A stretch of DNA of 64,000 bases from contig NZ_PYMH01000002.1 of NCBI RefSeq assembly GCF_003025555.1, positions 124,001-188,000 on the forward strand, read 5' to 3'. The position numbers and the translations under genes are program-made. Below are positions 8,883-17,640 of the stretch, one piece after another. Source of the DNA: Photobacterium lutimaris (lineage in GTDB: Bacteria; Pseudomonadota; Gammaproteobacteria; Enterobacterales; Vibrionaceae). The notes under the pieces were generated by a model. The model was not told where the DNA came from and searched no databases. It worked only from the letters and a program-made list of their open reading frames with translations. Each line of letters starts with the position of its first letter. The first letter of the stretch is position 1.

Positions 8883-9494
8883 ATGGCTAATAATCGTCAT
8901 GAAATTGTTGAAAAAAATGTCGGCCTTCTTGCGATCCTCATTGTGATTGCTATCAGTTTCGGCGCCTTGGTGGAAATAACCCCACTGCTCTACCAAGACC
9001 AAACAACTGAGCCGGTTGAAAATCTTCGCCCCTATACGGCACTGGAAATGGAAGGCCGTGATGTGTATATCCGCGAAGGGTGTAATGTCTGTCACAGCCA
9101 GATGATCCGCCCATTCCGCTCTGAAACGGAGCGCTACGGACACTACTCTGTCGCGGGTGAAAGTGTATGGGAACACCCGTTCTTATGGGGTTCGAAACGT
9201 ACGGGACCTGATCTTGCTCGCGTTGGCGGCCGTTATTCAGATGACTGGCACCGTGTTCACCTTCGTGATCCACGTGCGGTTGTTCCTGAGTCCAACATGC
9301 CAGGTTTCCCATGGTTAGAAGAAAATGAGCTTGATGGCAAATTGACATCGAAAAAGCTCGGTATCTTCAAAAACCAGTTCGGTGTTCCGTATACAGATGA
9401 ACAAGTGGCAAACGCTGGTGAAGAAGTGAAAGGCAAGACAGAGATGGACGCGCTCATTGCCTATCTCCAGTCACTCGGTCACGCAATGAAATAA
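8883..9494 (+). CDS. ccoO: Cytochrome cbb3 oxidase subunit II (mono-heme c)
   Basis: A 203-residue membrane-anchored cytochrome c. One N-terminal membrane span (about 13-36) is followed by the heme c site CNVCH at 67-71, and ESNMPGFPW carries the likely axial methionine. It passes electrons from CcoP to the CcoN core on the periplasmic side. Length is normal for the family. Confidence 0.96.
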   Translation: MANNRHEIVEKNVGLLAILIVIAISFGALVEITPLLYQDQTTEPVENLRPYTALEMEGRDVYIREGCNVCHSQMIRPFRSETERYGHYSVAGESVWEHPFLWGSKRTGPDLARVGGRYSDDWHRVHLRDPRAVVPESNMPGFPWLEENELDGKLTSKKLGIFKNQFGVPYTDEQVANAGEEVKGKTEMDALIAYLQSLGHAMK

Positions 9495-9503
9495 GGGGGC
9501 ACC

Positions 9504-9677
9504 ATGGATATTGGAACCATTCATAGCATATGGACATTGATACTGTTCGGTAGCTTTATTGGTATTGTCCTTTGGGCTTACAGTAAACGCCAAAAGTCTC
9601 GTTTCGATGAAGCTGCGAATCTCGTTTTCGCAGACGAAGAACAGGATATGGCAACGCGTGAGAATGACAGGAGTTAG
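9504..9677 (+). CDS. ccoQ: Cytochrome cbb3 oxidase subunit IV, CcoQ
   Basis: A short frame of 57 residues from ATG 9504 to TAG 9675-9677, preceded by AAGGGGG. One membrane span (LILFGSFIGIVLWAY) followed by a charged tail ending in acidic residues. Size, position between ccoO and ccoP and topology match CcoQ/FixQ, which stabilises the oxidase complex. Confidence 0.93.
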   Translation: MDIGTIHSIWTLILFGSFIGIVLWAYSKRQKSRFDEAANLVFADEEQDMATRENDRS

Positions 9678-9682
9678 AAAAC

Positions 9683-10663
9683 ATGACTACGTTTTGGAGT
9701 CTATGGATAACAATCATCACGCTGGGTACCCTAGCCGGTATTGCTGCCCTATTAATTTGGTGCAGCAAGGACAAAATGGGTGTTGAAGAAGGTGAGGATA
9801 TGGGTCATGAATACGATGGTATTCGTGAGATCAACAACCCACTGCCTAAATGGTGGTCCTACATGTTCTGGGGCACCATTATTTTCGGCCTACTTTACCT
9901 GTTCCTTTTCCCTGGGTTAGGTAACTACAAAGGCTTCTTGGGCTGGCAGAGTTCAGATCAAACCGTGCGTTCTATCGAGGAATCCAAGTTGGCAATTGCC
10001 AATGCCCAGAAAGAACAACGCTTGAACCAGTATGCAAAAGAGTTAGATGATGCTCAGGCTCGCTTTGGCGAGACGTTCAAAACCCTAGCCTACGATGCAT
10101 CTGGTACTTCTCTGCTTCCTATTACTCAGATCGCTGAGAACGAAGAAGCTATCAAGGTCGGTCAACGCCTGTTCTTGCAGAACTGCGCACAGTGCCACGG
10201 CTCTGATGCCCGAGGTCAGCTTGGTTACCCTAACCTAACAGATAATGCTTGGTTATACGGCGGTGAAGCTGAAACTATCAAGACGACCCTCATGGAAGGC
10301 CGTCAGGGTGTGATGCCTGGTTGGAATGAGACACTTGGTAAAGATGGTGTCACTGAAGTAACCAGCTATGTACTCAGCCTATCTGGCCGAAGTGTGAACG
10401 CTAAAGAGGCGGCAGCGGGTAAACAGAAATTTGTTGTATGTGCGGCATGTCATGGTACAGACGGTAAAGGTAACCCTGCATTTGGTGCACCGGATCTGAC
10501 GGATAATACATGGCTATATGGCGGTTCTCGTCGTGCTGTTGAAGCAACAATTGCACACGGTCGCCAAGGCGTGATGCCAGCATGGAAAGATATTCTGGGC
10601 GAAGAAAAGGTTCAGGTTATCTCGGCTTATGTCTGGAACCTAAGCAATAACACATCAGAGTAA
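9683..10663 (+). CDS. ccoP: Cytochrome cbb3 oxidase subunit III (di-heme c)
   Basis: A 326-residue di-heme cytochrome c. Two membrane segments lie near 7-27 and 60-78. Heme sites are CAQCH (168-172) and CAACH (253-257); both domains repeat NLTDNAWLYGG or a close variant and RQGVMP, which carries the methionine ligand, so they are tandem duplicates. It starts 5 bp after ccoQ and is the electron entry point of the oxidase. Confidence 0.96.
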   Translation: MTTFWSLWITIITLGTLAGIAALLIWCSKDKMGVEEGEDMGHEYDGIREINNPLPKWWSYMFWGTIIFGLLYLFLFPGLGNYKGFLGWQSSDQTVRSIEESKLAIANAQKEQRLNQYAKELDDAQARFGETFKTLAYDASGTSLLPITQIAENEEAIKVGQRLFLQNCAQCHGSDARGQLGYPNLTDNAWLYGGEAETIKTTLMEGRQGVMPGWNETLGKDGVTEVTSYVLSLSGRSVNAKEAAAGKQKFVVCAACHGTDGKGNPAFGAPDLTDNTWLYGGSRRAVEATIAHGRQGVMPAWKDILGEEKVQVISAYVWNLSNNTSE

Positions 10664-10730
10664 CAACCCAAACAACACTCAGTTACAGTTTGTTCATTAT
10701 TTTTATACAAACATCTGAGACTTAACGACT

Positions 10731-10753
10731 AGCCCCTGTTATCTTCAGGGGCT
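10731..10753 (+). terminator. Hairpin after ccoP
   Basis: AGCCCCTG / CAGGGGCT with a seven-base loop, between ccoNOQP and ccoHIS. No T run follows, so it may be a weak terminator or an mRNA-stabilising 3' hairpin. Confidence 0.5.
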
Positions 10754-10783
10754 AACCCCCTCTAAGTGACATAGGTATTCAAT

Positions 10784-11275
10784 ATGGGTAAGCCTTGGTA
10801 TAAGCAGTTCTGGCCATGGTTCGTTTTTGCCATTCCTGCTACTTCAATTGTCTATAGCCTGACAGCTGTCTATATTTTTTCTCAAAATAAAGTCGATCTT
10901 GTCGCTGAAGACTATTACAAAAAAGGTAAGGCGATTAACCTCGACCTATCCCGCCTTCGGGTGGCAGATGCCTTAAACCTACAAGCTCAAGTCGCCGTTA
11001 ATAACAATGATATCAGTGTTTTTTTCAATAAGGGTGATCTAGATAACTATCCAAATTTGCGTGTGACATTCACACACCGTACTCTAGCTAATAAAGATTT
11101 TACTCAAATGGTGAGCGCCGATCTTTCAGGGACTTATCGCTTTGAATCTCCAGAGCTTTTAGATGGTCCATGGTTTGTCGAGCTAGAGCCATTTGATGGC
11201 GACTGGATGTTACAAGGACGTGTGAACTTGCCATCATCCGACCCGATTTCGCTGTACGGGCAGATAAAGGAATGA
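10784..11275 (+). CDS. ccoH: Cytochrome oxidase assembly protein CcoH/FixH
   Basis: A 163-residue protein with an N-terminal membrane span (WPWFVFAIPATSIVYSLTAVYIF), the family landmark EDYYKKGKAIN, and a periplasmic beta domain. FixH/CcoH helps assemble cbb3 oxidase with the copper ATPase CcoI. Its stop overlaps the ccoI start by four bases (ATGA), indicating translational coupling. The ccoG (RdxA) gene often found before ccoH is absent here. Confidence 0.9.
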   Translation: MGKPWYKQFWPWFVFAIPATSIVYSLTAVYIFSQNKVDLVAEDYYKKGKAINLDLSRLRVADALNLQAQVAVNNNDISVFFNKGDLDNYPNLRVTFTHRTLANKDFTQMVSADLSGTYRFESPELLDGPWFVELEPFDGDWMLQGRVNLPSSDPISLYGQIKE

Positions 11276-13665
11276 CGAAAGACTGTTACCACTGCGGCGA
11301 TCCTGTTCCACAGGGTTGCCAGCACCATGTAGAAATACTGGGCCAAATACGTGAAATGTGCTGCCCTGGCTGTGAAGCGGTAGCCCAGACCATTGTGGAT
11401 AGTGGCCTCACCTCTTATTACGAATACCGCACGGCACCGGCGGAAAAAGCCGACTTGGTACCGCAACAACTGCAATCACTCCTGCTTTATGATCATGATG
11501 AAATTCAACAGGAGTTCGTTCGCGACAACGAAAATAGTAAAGAAGCATCACTGTCACTCGATGGCGTTTCTTGTGCGGCCTGTGCTTGGCTAATCGAAAA
11601 GCAAGTTAAACGCGAACCCGGCGTGGTCTCTATCAAAGTCAATACAACCACACACCGCGCGCTCCTTGAATGGGACCCCGACAGCGTAAAGCTCAGTCAC
11701 CTTTTAAGTGTTATCCATCGTTTAGGCTACAAAGCCGCCCCTTTTGAAGCTGATGCTCAAGAGCAGCAATATCACCGCACGATGAAAGGCTACCTATATC
11801 GCTTGGGTATCGCGGGGATTGCAACCATGCAAGTCATGATGCTGGCGGTAGCATTGTATTTTGAAATCTTCGGTGACTTGGATGCCGAATTCAAAAACTA
11901 TCTACGCTGGGTGAGTTTACTCTTCGCTACACCTGTTCTTCTATATTCAGCTCTGCCATTTTATCTCAATGCTTGGCGTAATCTTCGAGCAAGAACGCTC
12001 GGGATGGATGTCCCTGTCTCCATCGCCCTGCTGTTCGCCTATGTTGCCAGCCTTTATGCAACAGTGATGGAAAAAGGTGAAGTATTTTTCGAATCCATTT
12101 CGATGTTCACTTTCTTCTTGCTACTCGGGCGATTTCTTGAAATGCGCGCGCGCCGGCAGGCAGCCGCTGCCAGTGCCAACCTACTCAAATTAGTACCCGC
12201 AATGGCAACATTGGATGATGGGTCGCAGGTTGCCGCCAAAACGCTGAAAGTTAGTGACGTTGTCACCGTCCTGCCTGGTGAGAGCCTCCCTGCGGATGGC
12301 GAAATTGTAAAAGGCCAAACAGCAATTGATGAATCCATGCTGACCGGTGAGTCAATGCCAGTAAAAAGAGGGGTTGGCGATAGCGTTTATGCAGGAACCA
12401 TCAATGGCGATAGCCACATAACCTTGAAAGTCAGCAAAGACCGCCAGAACTCATTGATTTCAAACATTATCCGATTGCAAGATGAAGCGCAAAGCTCTAA
12501 ACCAAAGGTTGCTGAGATTGCCGATATTGTTGCCCGTTATTTTGTGGCTGGTATCTTGATTATATCTGCAGCCACTTGGTTGTACTGGCATCAACACCGC
12601 CCAGAGGACGCTCTTTGGATCACGCTTGCCGTCTTGGTCGCAACCTGCCCTTGTGCTCTTTCCCTTGCCACGCCAACTGCGCTGACATGTTCGACCTCTA
12701 GCCTCGGACGACTTGGTATTCTGTTACGTCGAGGTCATGTGCTGGAAACATTATGCAATGTGAATCAACTCGTCATTGATAAAACAGGCACACTGACCGA
12801 GGGCAATATTCGACTGGTTAAAGCACAAACCTTCAATAGCTTCTCTGAAGAGCACGCCTTGGTAATGGCTGCAGAACTAGAGCGCTTTGCTAACCATCCT
12901 ATCGCACGGGCGTTTTCCGTATATCGTAATGAGAAACCACAGTTTGATGATGTAGAAAATATTATCGGTAGTGGCTTGAAGGGTTCTGTTGATGGTCAAG
13001 AGTGGCGAATTGGTAAAGCAGACTTTGTGTTAGAACTGAATCCCGACATTGATCAATTGCTGGCATCATGTGATAACCATTATCAAGTTTGGCTAAGCTG
13101 TAATAGCGAGCTTGTGGCGAGCTTTATGCTGGACGACCCCATCCGAGAAGACAGCCCTGAACTGATCAAACAGTTTCAGGCGGAAGGTATTCAAGTCACG
13201 ATGCTTACCGGCGATCATTCAGCATCAGCACAGGTGGTTGCCGATAAACTGGGCGTTGATGACCTAAAAGCCGGCATCTCCCCTGAAGGCAAGTTGGATT
13301 ACCTTAGGCATTTAGGCAAAGACAAGGTTGCCCTGATGATCGGTGATGGCGTTAACGATGCCCCTGTACTGGCTGGTGCACACCTTTCAGTAGCAATGGG
13401 TGGCGGTACGGATATAGCCAAATCATCGGCTGATATGGTATTACTGGGTGACCAACTCTCTCGTATTTTGCGTGCCAGAAAACTGGCCCAAAAAACGCGT
13501 AAAATCATTCGAGAGAATCTGGCTTGGGCACTTGGATACAACGTGATCATTCTGCCGCTGGCAGTCGCTGGATTTGTCGCCCCTTATATTGCAGTTGTGG
13601 GTATGTCAGCCAGCTCGATCATTGTTGTTTCAAACTCTTTGAGGTTGTTAAAAGAAAATGGCTAG
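11272..13665 (+). CDS. ccoI: Copper-exporting P1B-type ATPase for cbb3 assembly
   Basis: A 797-residue heavy-metal ATPase. The N-terminal extension has CYHC (5-8) and CCPGC (30-34), then an HMA domain with CAAC at 101-104. Core motifs: TGES 358-361, CPC 459-461 in the membrane metal site, phosphorylated Asp503 in DKTGT, and GDGVND near residue 680. CcoI/FixI enzymes move copper across the inner membrane for the CuB centre. ccoS overlaps its 3' end by 8 bases. Confidence 0.95.
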   Translation: MTKDCYHCGDPVPQGCQHHVEILGQIREMCCPGCEAVAQTIVDSGLTSYYEYRTAPAEKADLVPQQLQSLLLYDHDEIQQEFVRDNENSKEASLSLDGVSCAACAWLIEKQVKREPGVVSIKVNTTTHRALLEWDPDSVKLSHLLSVIHRLGYKAAPFEADAQEQQYHRTMKGYLYRLGIAGIATMQVMMLAVALYFEIFGDLDAEFKNYLRWVSLLFATPVLLYSALPFYLNAWRNLRARTLGMDVPVSIALLFAYVASLYATVMEKGEVFFESISMFTFFLLLGRFLEMRARRQAAAASANLLKLVPAMATLDDGSQVAAKTLKVSDVVTVLPGESLPADGEIVKGQTAIDESMLTGESMPVKRGVGDSVYAGTINGDSHITLKVSKDRQNSLISNIIRLQDEAQSSKPKVAEIADIVARYFVAGILIISAATWLYWHQHRPEDALWITLAVLVATCPCALSLATPTALTCSTSSLGRLGILLRRGHVLETLCNVNQLVIDKTGTLTEGNIRLVKAQTFNSFSEEHALVMAAELERFANHPIARAFSVYRNEKPQFDDVENIIGSGLKGSVDGQEWRIGKADFVLELNPDIDQLLASCDNHYQVWLSCNSELVASFMLDDPIREDSPELIKQFQAEGIQVTMLTGDHSASAQVVADKLGVDDLKAGISPEGKLDYLRHLGKDKVALMIGDGVNDAPVLAGAHLSVAMGGGTDIAKSSADMVLLGDQLSRILRARKLAQKTRKIIRENLAWALGYNVIILPLAVAGFVAPYIAVVGMSASSIIVVSNSLRLLKENG

Positions 13666-13867
13666 TCTGTATTTGTTGATACCTATTGCGATTATCTTTG
13701 TGTGCATCGCTGTCGGGATTTTCCTCTGGGCTGTTCGTAGTGAACAATTCGAAGATCTTGAGCGCCAAGGCTACGATATTCTTTTTGATGAAGATGAGTC
13801 AAAGCCGACCGAAAGCAAGGCTAAGGCCACATCAACTGAAGTAAGAGATCGCCATGGTGACCGCTGA
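13658..13867 (+). CDS. ccoS: cbb3 oxidase maturation protein CcoS
   Basis: A 69-residue protein with one N-terminal membrane span (LLIPIAIIFVCIAVGIFLWAV) and the family pattern FEDLERQGYDILFDED. CcoS is required for cofactor insertion into the cbb3 core. It overlaps ccoI upstream and the next gene by 14 bases downstream. Confidence 0.92.
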   Translation: MASLYLLIPIAIIFVCIAVGIFLWAVRSEQFEDLERQGYDILFDEDESKPTESKAKATSTEVRDRHGDR

Positions 13868-14534
13868 TTTCTATGCTGCCTTCGTTATTGGTTTGATGGG
13901 GGCTGGACACTGTTTAGGTATGTGTGGAGGTGTTTCTGCCGCCATCACTCTTGGTATACAAGGTAATCAGCAGTCTTCCCGCTGGCCTTATTTAGTGTTA
14001 TATAATTTTGGCCGAATCGCATCGTACATGGTTGCCGGTGCGATTATTGGCGGTGCTTTTGCCAATCTGGCCAATTATGGCGGACAGGTAACTGCACTGG
14101 CTTCTTTACGGTTGCTTGCCGCTATAATGATGATTTTACTCGCATTGTATATTGGTCAATGGTGGTACGGCGTCAGTAAAATAGAAGTTGTTGGTAAAGG
14201 CTTATGGCGCTACTTATCTCCGGCAGCTAAAAAGCTGTTACCTTTACGTAGCCCTTTTGCGGCTATCCCCTTTGGGATGATCTGGGGCTGGCTTCCATGT
14301 GGTTTAGTGTATTCCACACTAAGCTGGGCGGCAGTCGCAGGCAGTGCTGCCTCTGGGGCTAGTGTGATGCTGGCATTCGGTTTAGGTACGTTACCGGCTA
14401 TGTTCGCTGTGGGCTCAATGGCTAATCAGTTCCAAAAGTGGCTTAGGAACCTTTACTTTAAAAGAGCGAGTGCCTTGCTGTTATTGGCCTACGGGGTTCA
14501 TACTGGTTATATCGCAATCAAACAAATAATGTAG
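13854..14534 (+). CDS. DsbD/TauE-like membrane protein (UreH-type), cbb3-linked
   Basis: A 226-residue polytopic membrane protein of the sulfite exporter TauE/SafE or DsbD-2 type. The N-terminal GAGHCLGMCGG holds two cysteines and is the landmark of copper- or redox-linked members; a second half contains WGWLPCGLVYS. Genes of this kind often follow ccoS and may move copper or reductant for oxidase maturation, which is inference here. It overlaps ccoS and ends 75 bp before fnr. Confidence 0.82.
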   Translation: MVTADFYAAFVIGLMGAGHCLGMCGGVSAAITLGIQGNQQSSRWPYLVLYNFGRIASYMVAGAIIGGAFANLANYGGQVTALASLRLLAAIMMILLALYIGQWWYGVSKIEVVGKGLWRYLSPAAKKLLPLRSPFAAIPFGMIWGWLPCGLVYSTLSWAAVAGSAASGASVMLAFGLGTLPAMFAVGSMANQFQKWLRNLYFKRASALLLLAYGVHTGYIAIKQIM

Positions 14535-14578
14535 GCTTTTTTAATACTCGTCATAATGATTCATATTATGTTAAAATA

Positions 14579-14592
14579 TTGACCTACATCAA
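14579..14592. promoter_or_regulatory. FNR-like box before fnr
   Basis: TTGACCTACATCAA matches the FNR consensus TTGAT-N4-ATCAA at 9 of 10 fixed positions. It ends 17 bp before the fnr start codon, a place that would suit autorepression, as known for E. coli fnr. Confidence 0.65.
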
Positions 14593-14609
14593 ATTGGTTA
14601 GACAGGCTT

Positions 14610-15365
14610 ATGATTTCAGACAAACTAACAACCAAACGTATCCAATCTGGCGGATGTGCTATCCACTGTCAGGATTGCAGCATCAGTCAGTTGTGTATTC
14701 CATTTACGTTGAATGAGTCTGAGCTAGATCAGCTAGATCAAATTATCGAACGCAAGAAGCCCATCCAGAAAGGCCAAGAGCTATTCAAGGCTGGAGATGA
14801 GCTTAAATCGTTATACGCTATTCGTTCGGGTACTATCAAAAGCTACACCATTACCGAGCAAGGTGACGAGCAAATTACTGCCTTCCATCTTGCTGGTGAT
14901 TTAGTTGGTTTTGATGCCATCAACGAAATGATGCACCCGAGCTTTGCCCAGTCTCTGGAAACATCGATGGTGTGTGAGATCCCGTTTGAAATTCTGGATG
15001 ATCTGTCAGGGAAAATGCCAAAACTTCGTCAGCAAATTATGCGTCTGATGAGTAATGAAATTAAAGGGGATCAGGAAATGATTTTGCTGCTCTCCAAGAA
15101 GAATGCGGAAGAGCGCTTGGCTGCCTTCCTATATAATTTATCTCTACGTTTTTCACAGCGAGGCTTTTCTCCCCGTGAGTTCCGCCTAACAATGACACGT
15201 GGTGATATCGGTAACTACTTGGGCCTCACGGTTGAAACAATCAGCCGCCTGCTAGGGCGCTTCCAAAAGTCTGAAATGCTGAGTGTAAAAGGTAAGTACA
15301 TCACTATCCTTAACCACGAAGAGCTAGCGAAACTGGCGGGTGTCAACAAAAACACAATCGCGTAA
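14610..15365 (+). CDS. fnr: Anaerobic regulator FNR (EtrA)
   Basis: A 251-residue CRP/FNR-family regulator. Cysteines at 20, 23, 29 and 122 coincide with the four [4Fe-4S] ligands of E. coli FNR (an extra Cys16 is also present). A cyclic-nucleotide-type beta barrel is followed by a DNA-recognition helix in [14 protein letters not shown], with the E--SR residues that read TTGAT half sites. The cluster is lost in oxygen, switching off DNA binding. Location after the cbb3 genes fits control of microaerobic respiration. Confidence 0.96.
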   Translation: MISDKLTTKRIQSGGCAIHCQDCSISQLCIPFTLNESELDQLDQIIERKKPIQKGQELFKAGDELKSLYAIRSGTIKSYTITEQGDEQITAFHLAGDLVGFDAINEMMHPSFAQSLETSMVCEIPFEILDDLSGKMPKLRQQIMRLMSNEIKGDQEMILLLSKKNAEERLAAFLYNLSLRFSQRGFSPREFRLTMTRGDIGNYLGLTVETISRLLGRFQKSEMLSVKGKYITILNHEELAKLAGVNKNTIA

Positions 15366-15390
15366 AAGAATACCTAAGTGAATGTTTTTA

Positions 15391-15423
15391 AAAAGTGATA
15401 CGCGAGCCGTATCACTTTTTTTA
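15391..15423 (+). terminator. Terminator of fnr
   Basis: Stem AAAAGTGATACG / CGTATCACTTTT with loop CGAGC, followed by a T run. Confidence 0.9.
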
Positions 15424-15637
15424 TATAAATTTTCTACTGCCACTCCCCTATTTCTTCCCTTTACGTTACAGTTATTAGTACCCAATGACGTTTTTTTGTG
15501 ACATGGCGTAGCAAACACCTGATTTGGGTTATATTACTTTGAATGTTTCTCTGCCCAAAAGTGACAGATAGATATCATTCCTTTGAGGGAACAGAAACTG
15601 GTTTAGACGCCAACACGGTTTGTGTAAGGGGGCAGTT

Positions 15638-16576
15638 ATGACCAAGTACAGCAATATCCTCGTTGTTGCCGATCCGGCGCAGGATCATCAGCCAGCATTG
15701 TCTCGCGCAATACACCTTGCTCGTCGCACCGACGATGTAAAAATCACGCTTTTCCTCGCTATTTATGACTTCTCATACGAAATGACCTCGATGCTCTCTG
15801 CAGACGAGCGGCAAGCCATGCGCCGTGGTGTTGTTATGCAGCGTGAAGAGTGGCTAAAAGATATCATCCGTCCCTATACTGACGACGGTTTTAACATACA
15901 GCTCACAGTTGTATGGCATAACCGACCCTATGAAGCCATCATTGCAGAAGTCTTCAGTAATCATCACGATTTGCTGATCAAAGCAACGCATGATCACGAT
16001 AAAATTGGCTCGGTGATATTTACGCCAACAGACTGGCATTTACTGCGTAAATGTCCTTGTCCAGTATTGATGGTGAAAGATCATAGCTGGCCCGAAAACG
16101 GGAAAATCCTCGCCAGTGTTAATCTTGCTGCCGATGACGAAACCCATGAGCAACTCAACGATTCCATTGTTAATGAAGCGAAAATGGTCGCTGATTTACT
16201 CGGCGCAGAGGTTAATCTCGTCAATGCCTATCCTGCGACACCGGTAAATATTACGATAGAACTTCCTGAGTTCGACCCTGCCTCATATACCGATGCGGTG
16301 AGGGGGCACCACTTGAAATCAATGAAAGCGCTGCGTCACAAACATGGCTTGCCTGAAGAGCACACCCATGTGCTTGAGGGATTACCAGAGGATATCATCC
16401 CCCAGGTTGCTGAAGATATTGATGCGGAGTTGGTTATCTTGGGAACAACGGGCCGTACGGGCTTATCCGCTGTATTCATCGGTAATACGGCTGAGCATAC
16501 AATCGATAGTTTGAATTGTGATCTACTGGCATTGAAACCTGATGGCTATGTCAGCCCATTGAGCCCAAATATTTAA
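15638..16576 (+). CDS. uspE: Universal stress protein E
   Basis: A 312-residue protein made of two tandem Usp domains. The second ends in LVILGTTGRTGLSAVFIGNTAE, the ATP-binding G-2x-G-9x-G(S/T)-like segment; the first has LLIKATHDHDKIG at the corresponding place. The start at 15638 is chosen for AAGGGGG upstream rather than the ATG at 15620. UspE next to fnr is a conserved gammaproteobacterial arrangement. It acts in stress resistance and aggregation, probably by nucleotide binding. Confidence 0.93.
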   Translation: MTKYSNILVVADPAQDHQPALSRAIHLARRTDDVKITLFLAIYDFSYEMTSMLSADERQAMRRGVVMQREEWLKDIIRPYTDDGFNIQLTVVWHNRPYEAIIAEVFSNHHDLLIKATHDHDKIGSVIFTPTDWHLLRKCPCPVLMVKDHSWPENGKILASVNLAADDETHEQLNDSIVNEAKMVADLLGAEVNLVNAYPATPVNITIELPEFDPASYTDAVRGHHLKSMKALRHKHGLPEEHTHVLEGLPEDIIPQVAEDIDAELVILGTTGRTGLSAVFIGNTAEHTIDSLNCDLLALKPDGYVSPLSPNI

Positions 16577-16588
16577 CGACCTCCACCG

Positions 16589-16617
16589 AAAAAAAAGCCT
16601 CGAAAGAGGCTTTTTTT
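16589..16617 (+). terminator. Terminator of uspE
   Basis: AAAAAAAGCCTC / GAGGCTTTTTTT with a GAAA tetraloop, 13 bp past the uspE stop. It can serve the convergent lipoprotein gene too. Confidence 0.9.
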
Positions 16618-16631
16618 GTTGAGTCAGCGTC

Positions 16632-17036
16632 TTAGCGTAATTCAATAGGCTGAACGGGCTGCACCTGATTGCTGCCTGGCCTTTCCTCTGCGTTAGCGAG
16701 TTTTTTCAGCAACGCCGTCACATACAATTCATTTCTGATCTTATTGCAGTAGGAGTGGCTGATATTTCGACGATTCCATTCACTGGCAATCGCAACCCGT
16801 GTATGGCTTGCTCTTCGGCCAAAGGCGTAGGTTTCGCATATTTCAAGGTTGCTCATCTGCTGAGGTGTTTTTGTCACCGTACTACTGCGCATACCCAACT
16901 GCTGTGATTGCGAAGACGAGCAGCCAGCCAATACAGTTAGACTCAATGCAACGAGTATCGTTTTTATAGGCAATGTGCGGCGAATTCTGTTCTGTATAAG
17001 CATAATATTGATTTTTAATGATTTCTCTTGCGACAT
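16632..17036 (-). CDS. Small predicted lipoprotein
   Basis: A 134-residue protein whose N-terminal signal ends in the lipobox LAGC, followed by SSSQSQQ. The mature part has two further cysteines (LEICETYAFG and SYCNKIRNE) that may pair, and a proline/glutamine-rich end. Two internal starts are possible: ATG at 17003 (MLIQNRIRR) gives a more typical signal peptide. No family is recognised. Convergent with uspE. Confidence 0.65.
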   Translation of the reverse strand: MSQEKSLKINIMLIQNRIRRTLPIKTILVALSLTVLAGCSSSQSQQLGMRSSTVTKTPQQMSNLEICETYAFGRRASHTRVAIASEWNRRNISHSYCNKIRNELYVTALLKKLANAEERPGSNQVQPVQPIELR

Positions 17037-17114
17037 TATAACTCAATAACGTGTATAGCCAATTTAAATTCAAGTTATGCCGTGATCCTCATCCACTGGT
17101 TGGTCGCAGATATC

Positions 17115-17148
17115 AAAAAGGGCAAATGCTTACGCATTTGCCCTTTTG
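17115..17148. terminator. Terminator of the small periplasmic-protein gene
   Basis: AAAAGGGCAAATGC / GCATTTGCCCTTTT around TTAC, located 19 bp past the stop of the minus-strand gene at 17167. Confidence 0.85.
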
Positions 17149-17166
17149 AACCGTTCGACTCTATGT

Positions 17167-17442
17167 TTAGTTGGCAGTTTTGAAGTGGTACTCAAAGACT
17201 GATTTGCTTGAGTCATGAATACGGCTGTCTCCAATATGACCGGCAGGCATTGATGCATCACCTGAGGTGGTTAACTGGGCATCAAGTACACTCATTGCAG
17301 GTGTATTTGCCTGCTGAAGCAGGTGTACCGTCGGGGCGGTACGCTCACCTGCCGTAGATAGGTGGTAATCCAATACGTCATTTGCCATTACCTGAGAAGA
17401 CAGAACCAAAGCGCCGATGATAACGAAAGCTGATTTTTTCAT
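17167..17442 (-). CDS. Small exported protein with a repeated SVLD motif
   Basis: A 91-residue protein with a Sec signal peptide cleaved after VMA (MKKSAFVIIGALVLSSQVMA). The mature part repeats a short unit: VLDYHLSTAGERTAPTVH, then SVLDAQLTTSGDASMPAGH, and a final SVFEYHFKTAN. It has no cysteine. No known family; a periplasmic role is inferred from the signal peptide. It stands alone between two terminators. Confidence 0.65.
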   Translation of the reverse strand: MKKSAFVIIGALVLSSQVMANDVLDYHLSTAGERTAPTVHLLQQANTPAMSVLDAQLTTSGDASMPAGHIGDSRIHDSSKSVFEYHFKTAN

Positions 17443-17640
17443 AACCTACCTCTATGTGTATTATCAGTACTCTCTGTCCTTGAGAGTGTTGAGAAAAATT
17501 CCAGTGAGGTTTTGAACTCCCTCACTTGATGTACACATTGTATGGTGGTCACTGCCTAAAACCCATGGCAGAAATGGATTAGTGAAATATCACAAACGCA
17601 TCTCTGAATGAGGGCTTAATGCTAATTTGCTATCTCATGG

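Noticed and set aside
17580-17594. CRP site between the LysR and small exported-protein genes
   Set aside because: GTGA and TCAC are separated by four bases rather than the six in the CRP consensus.
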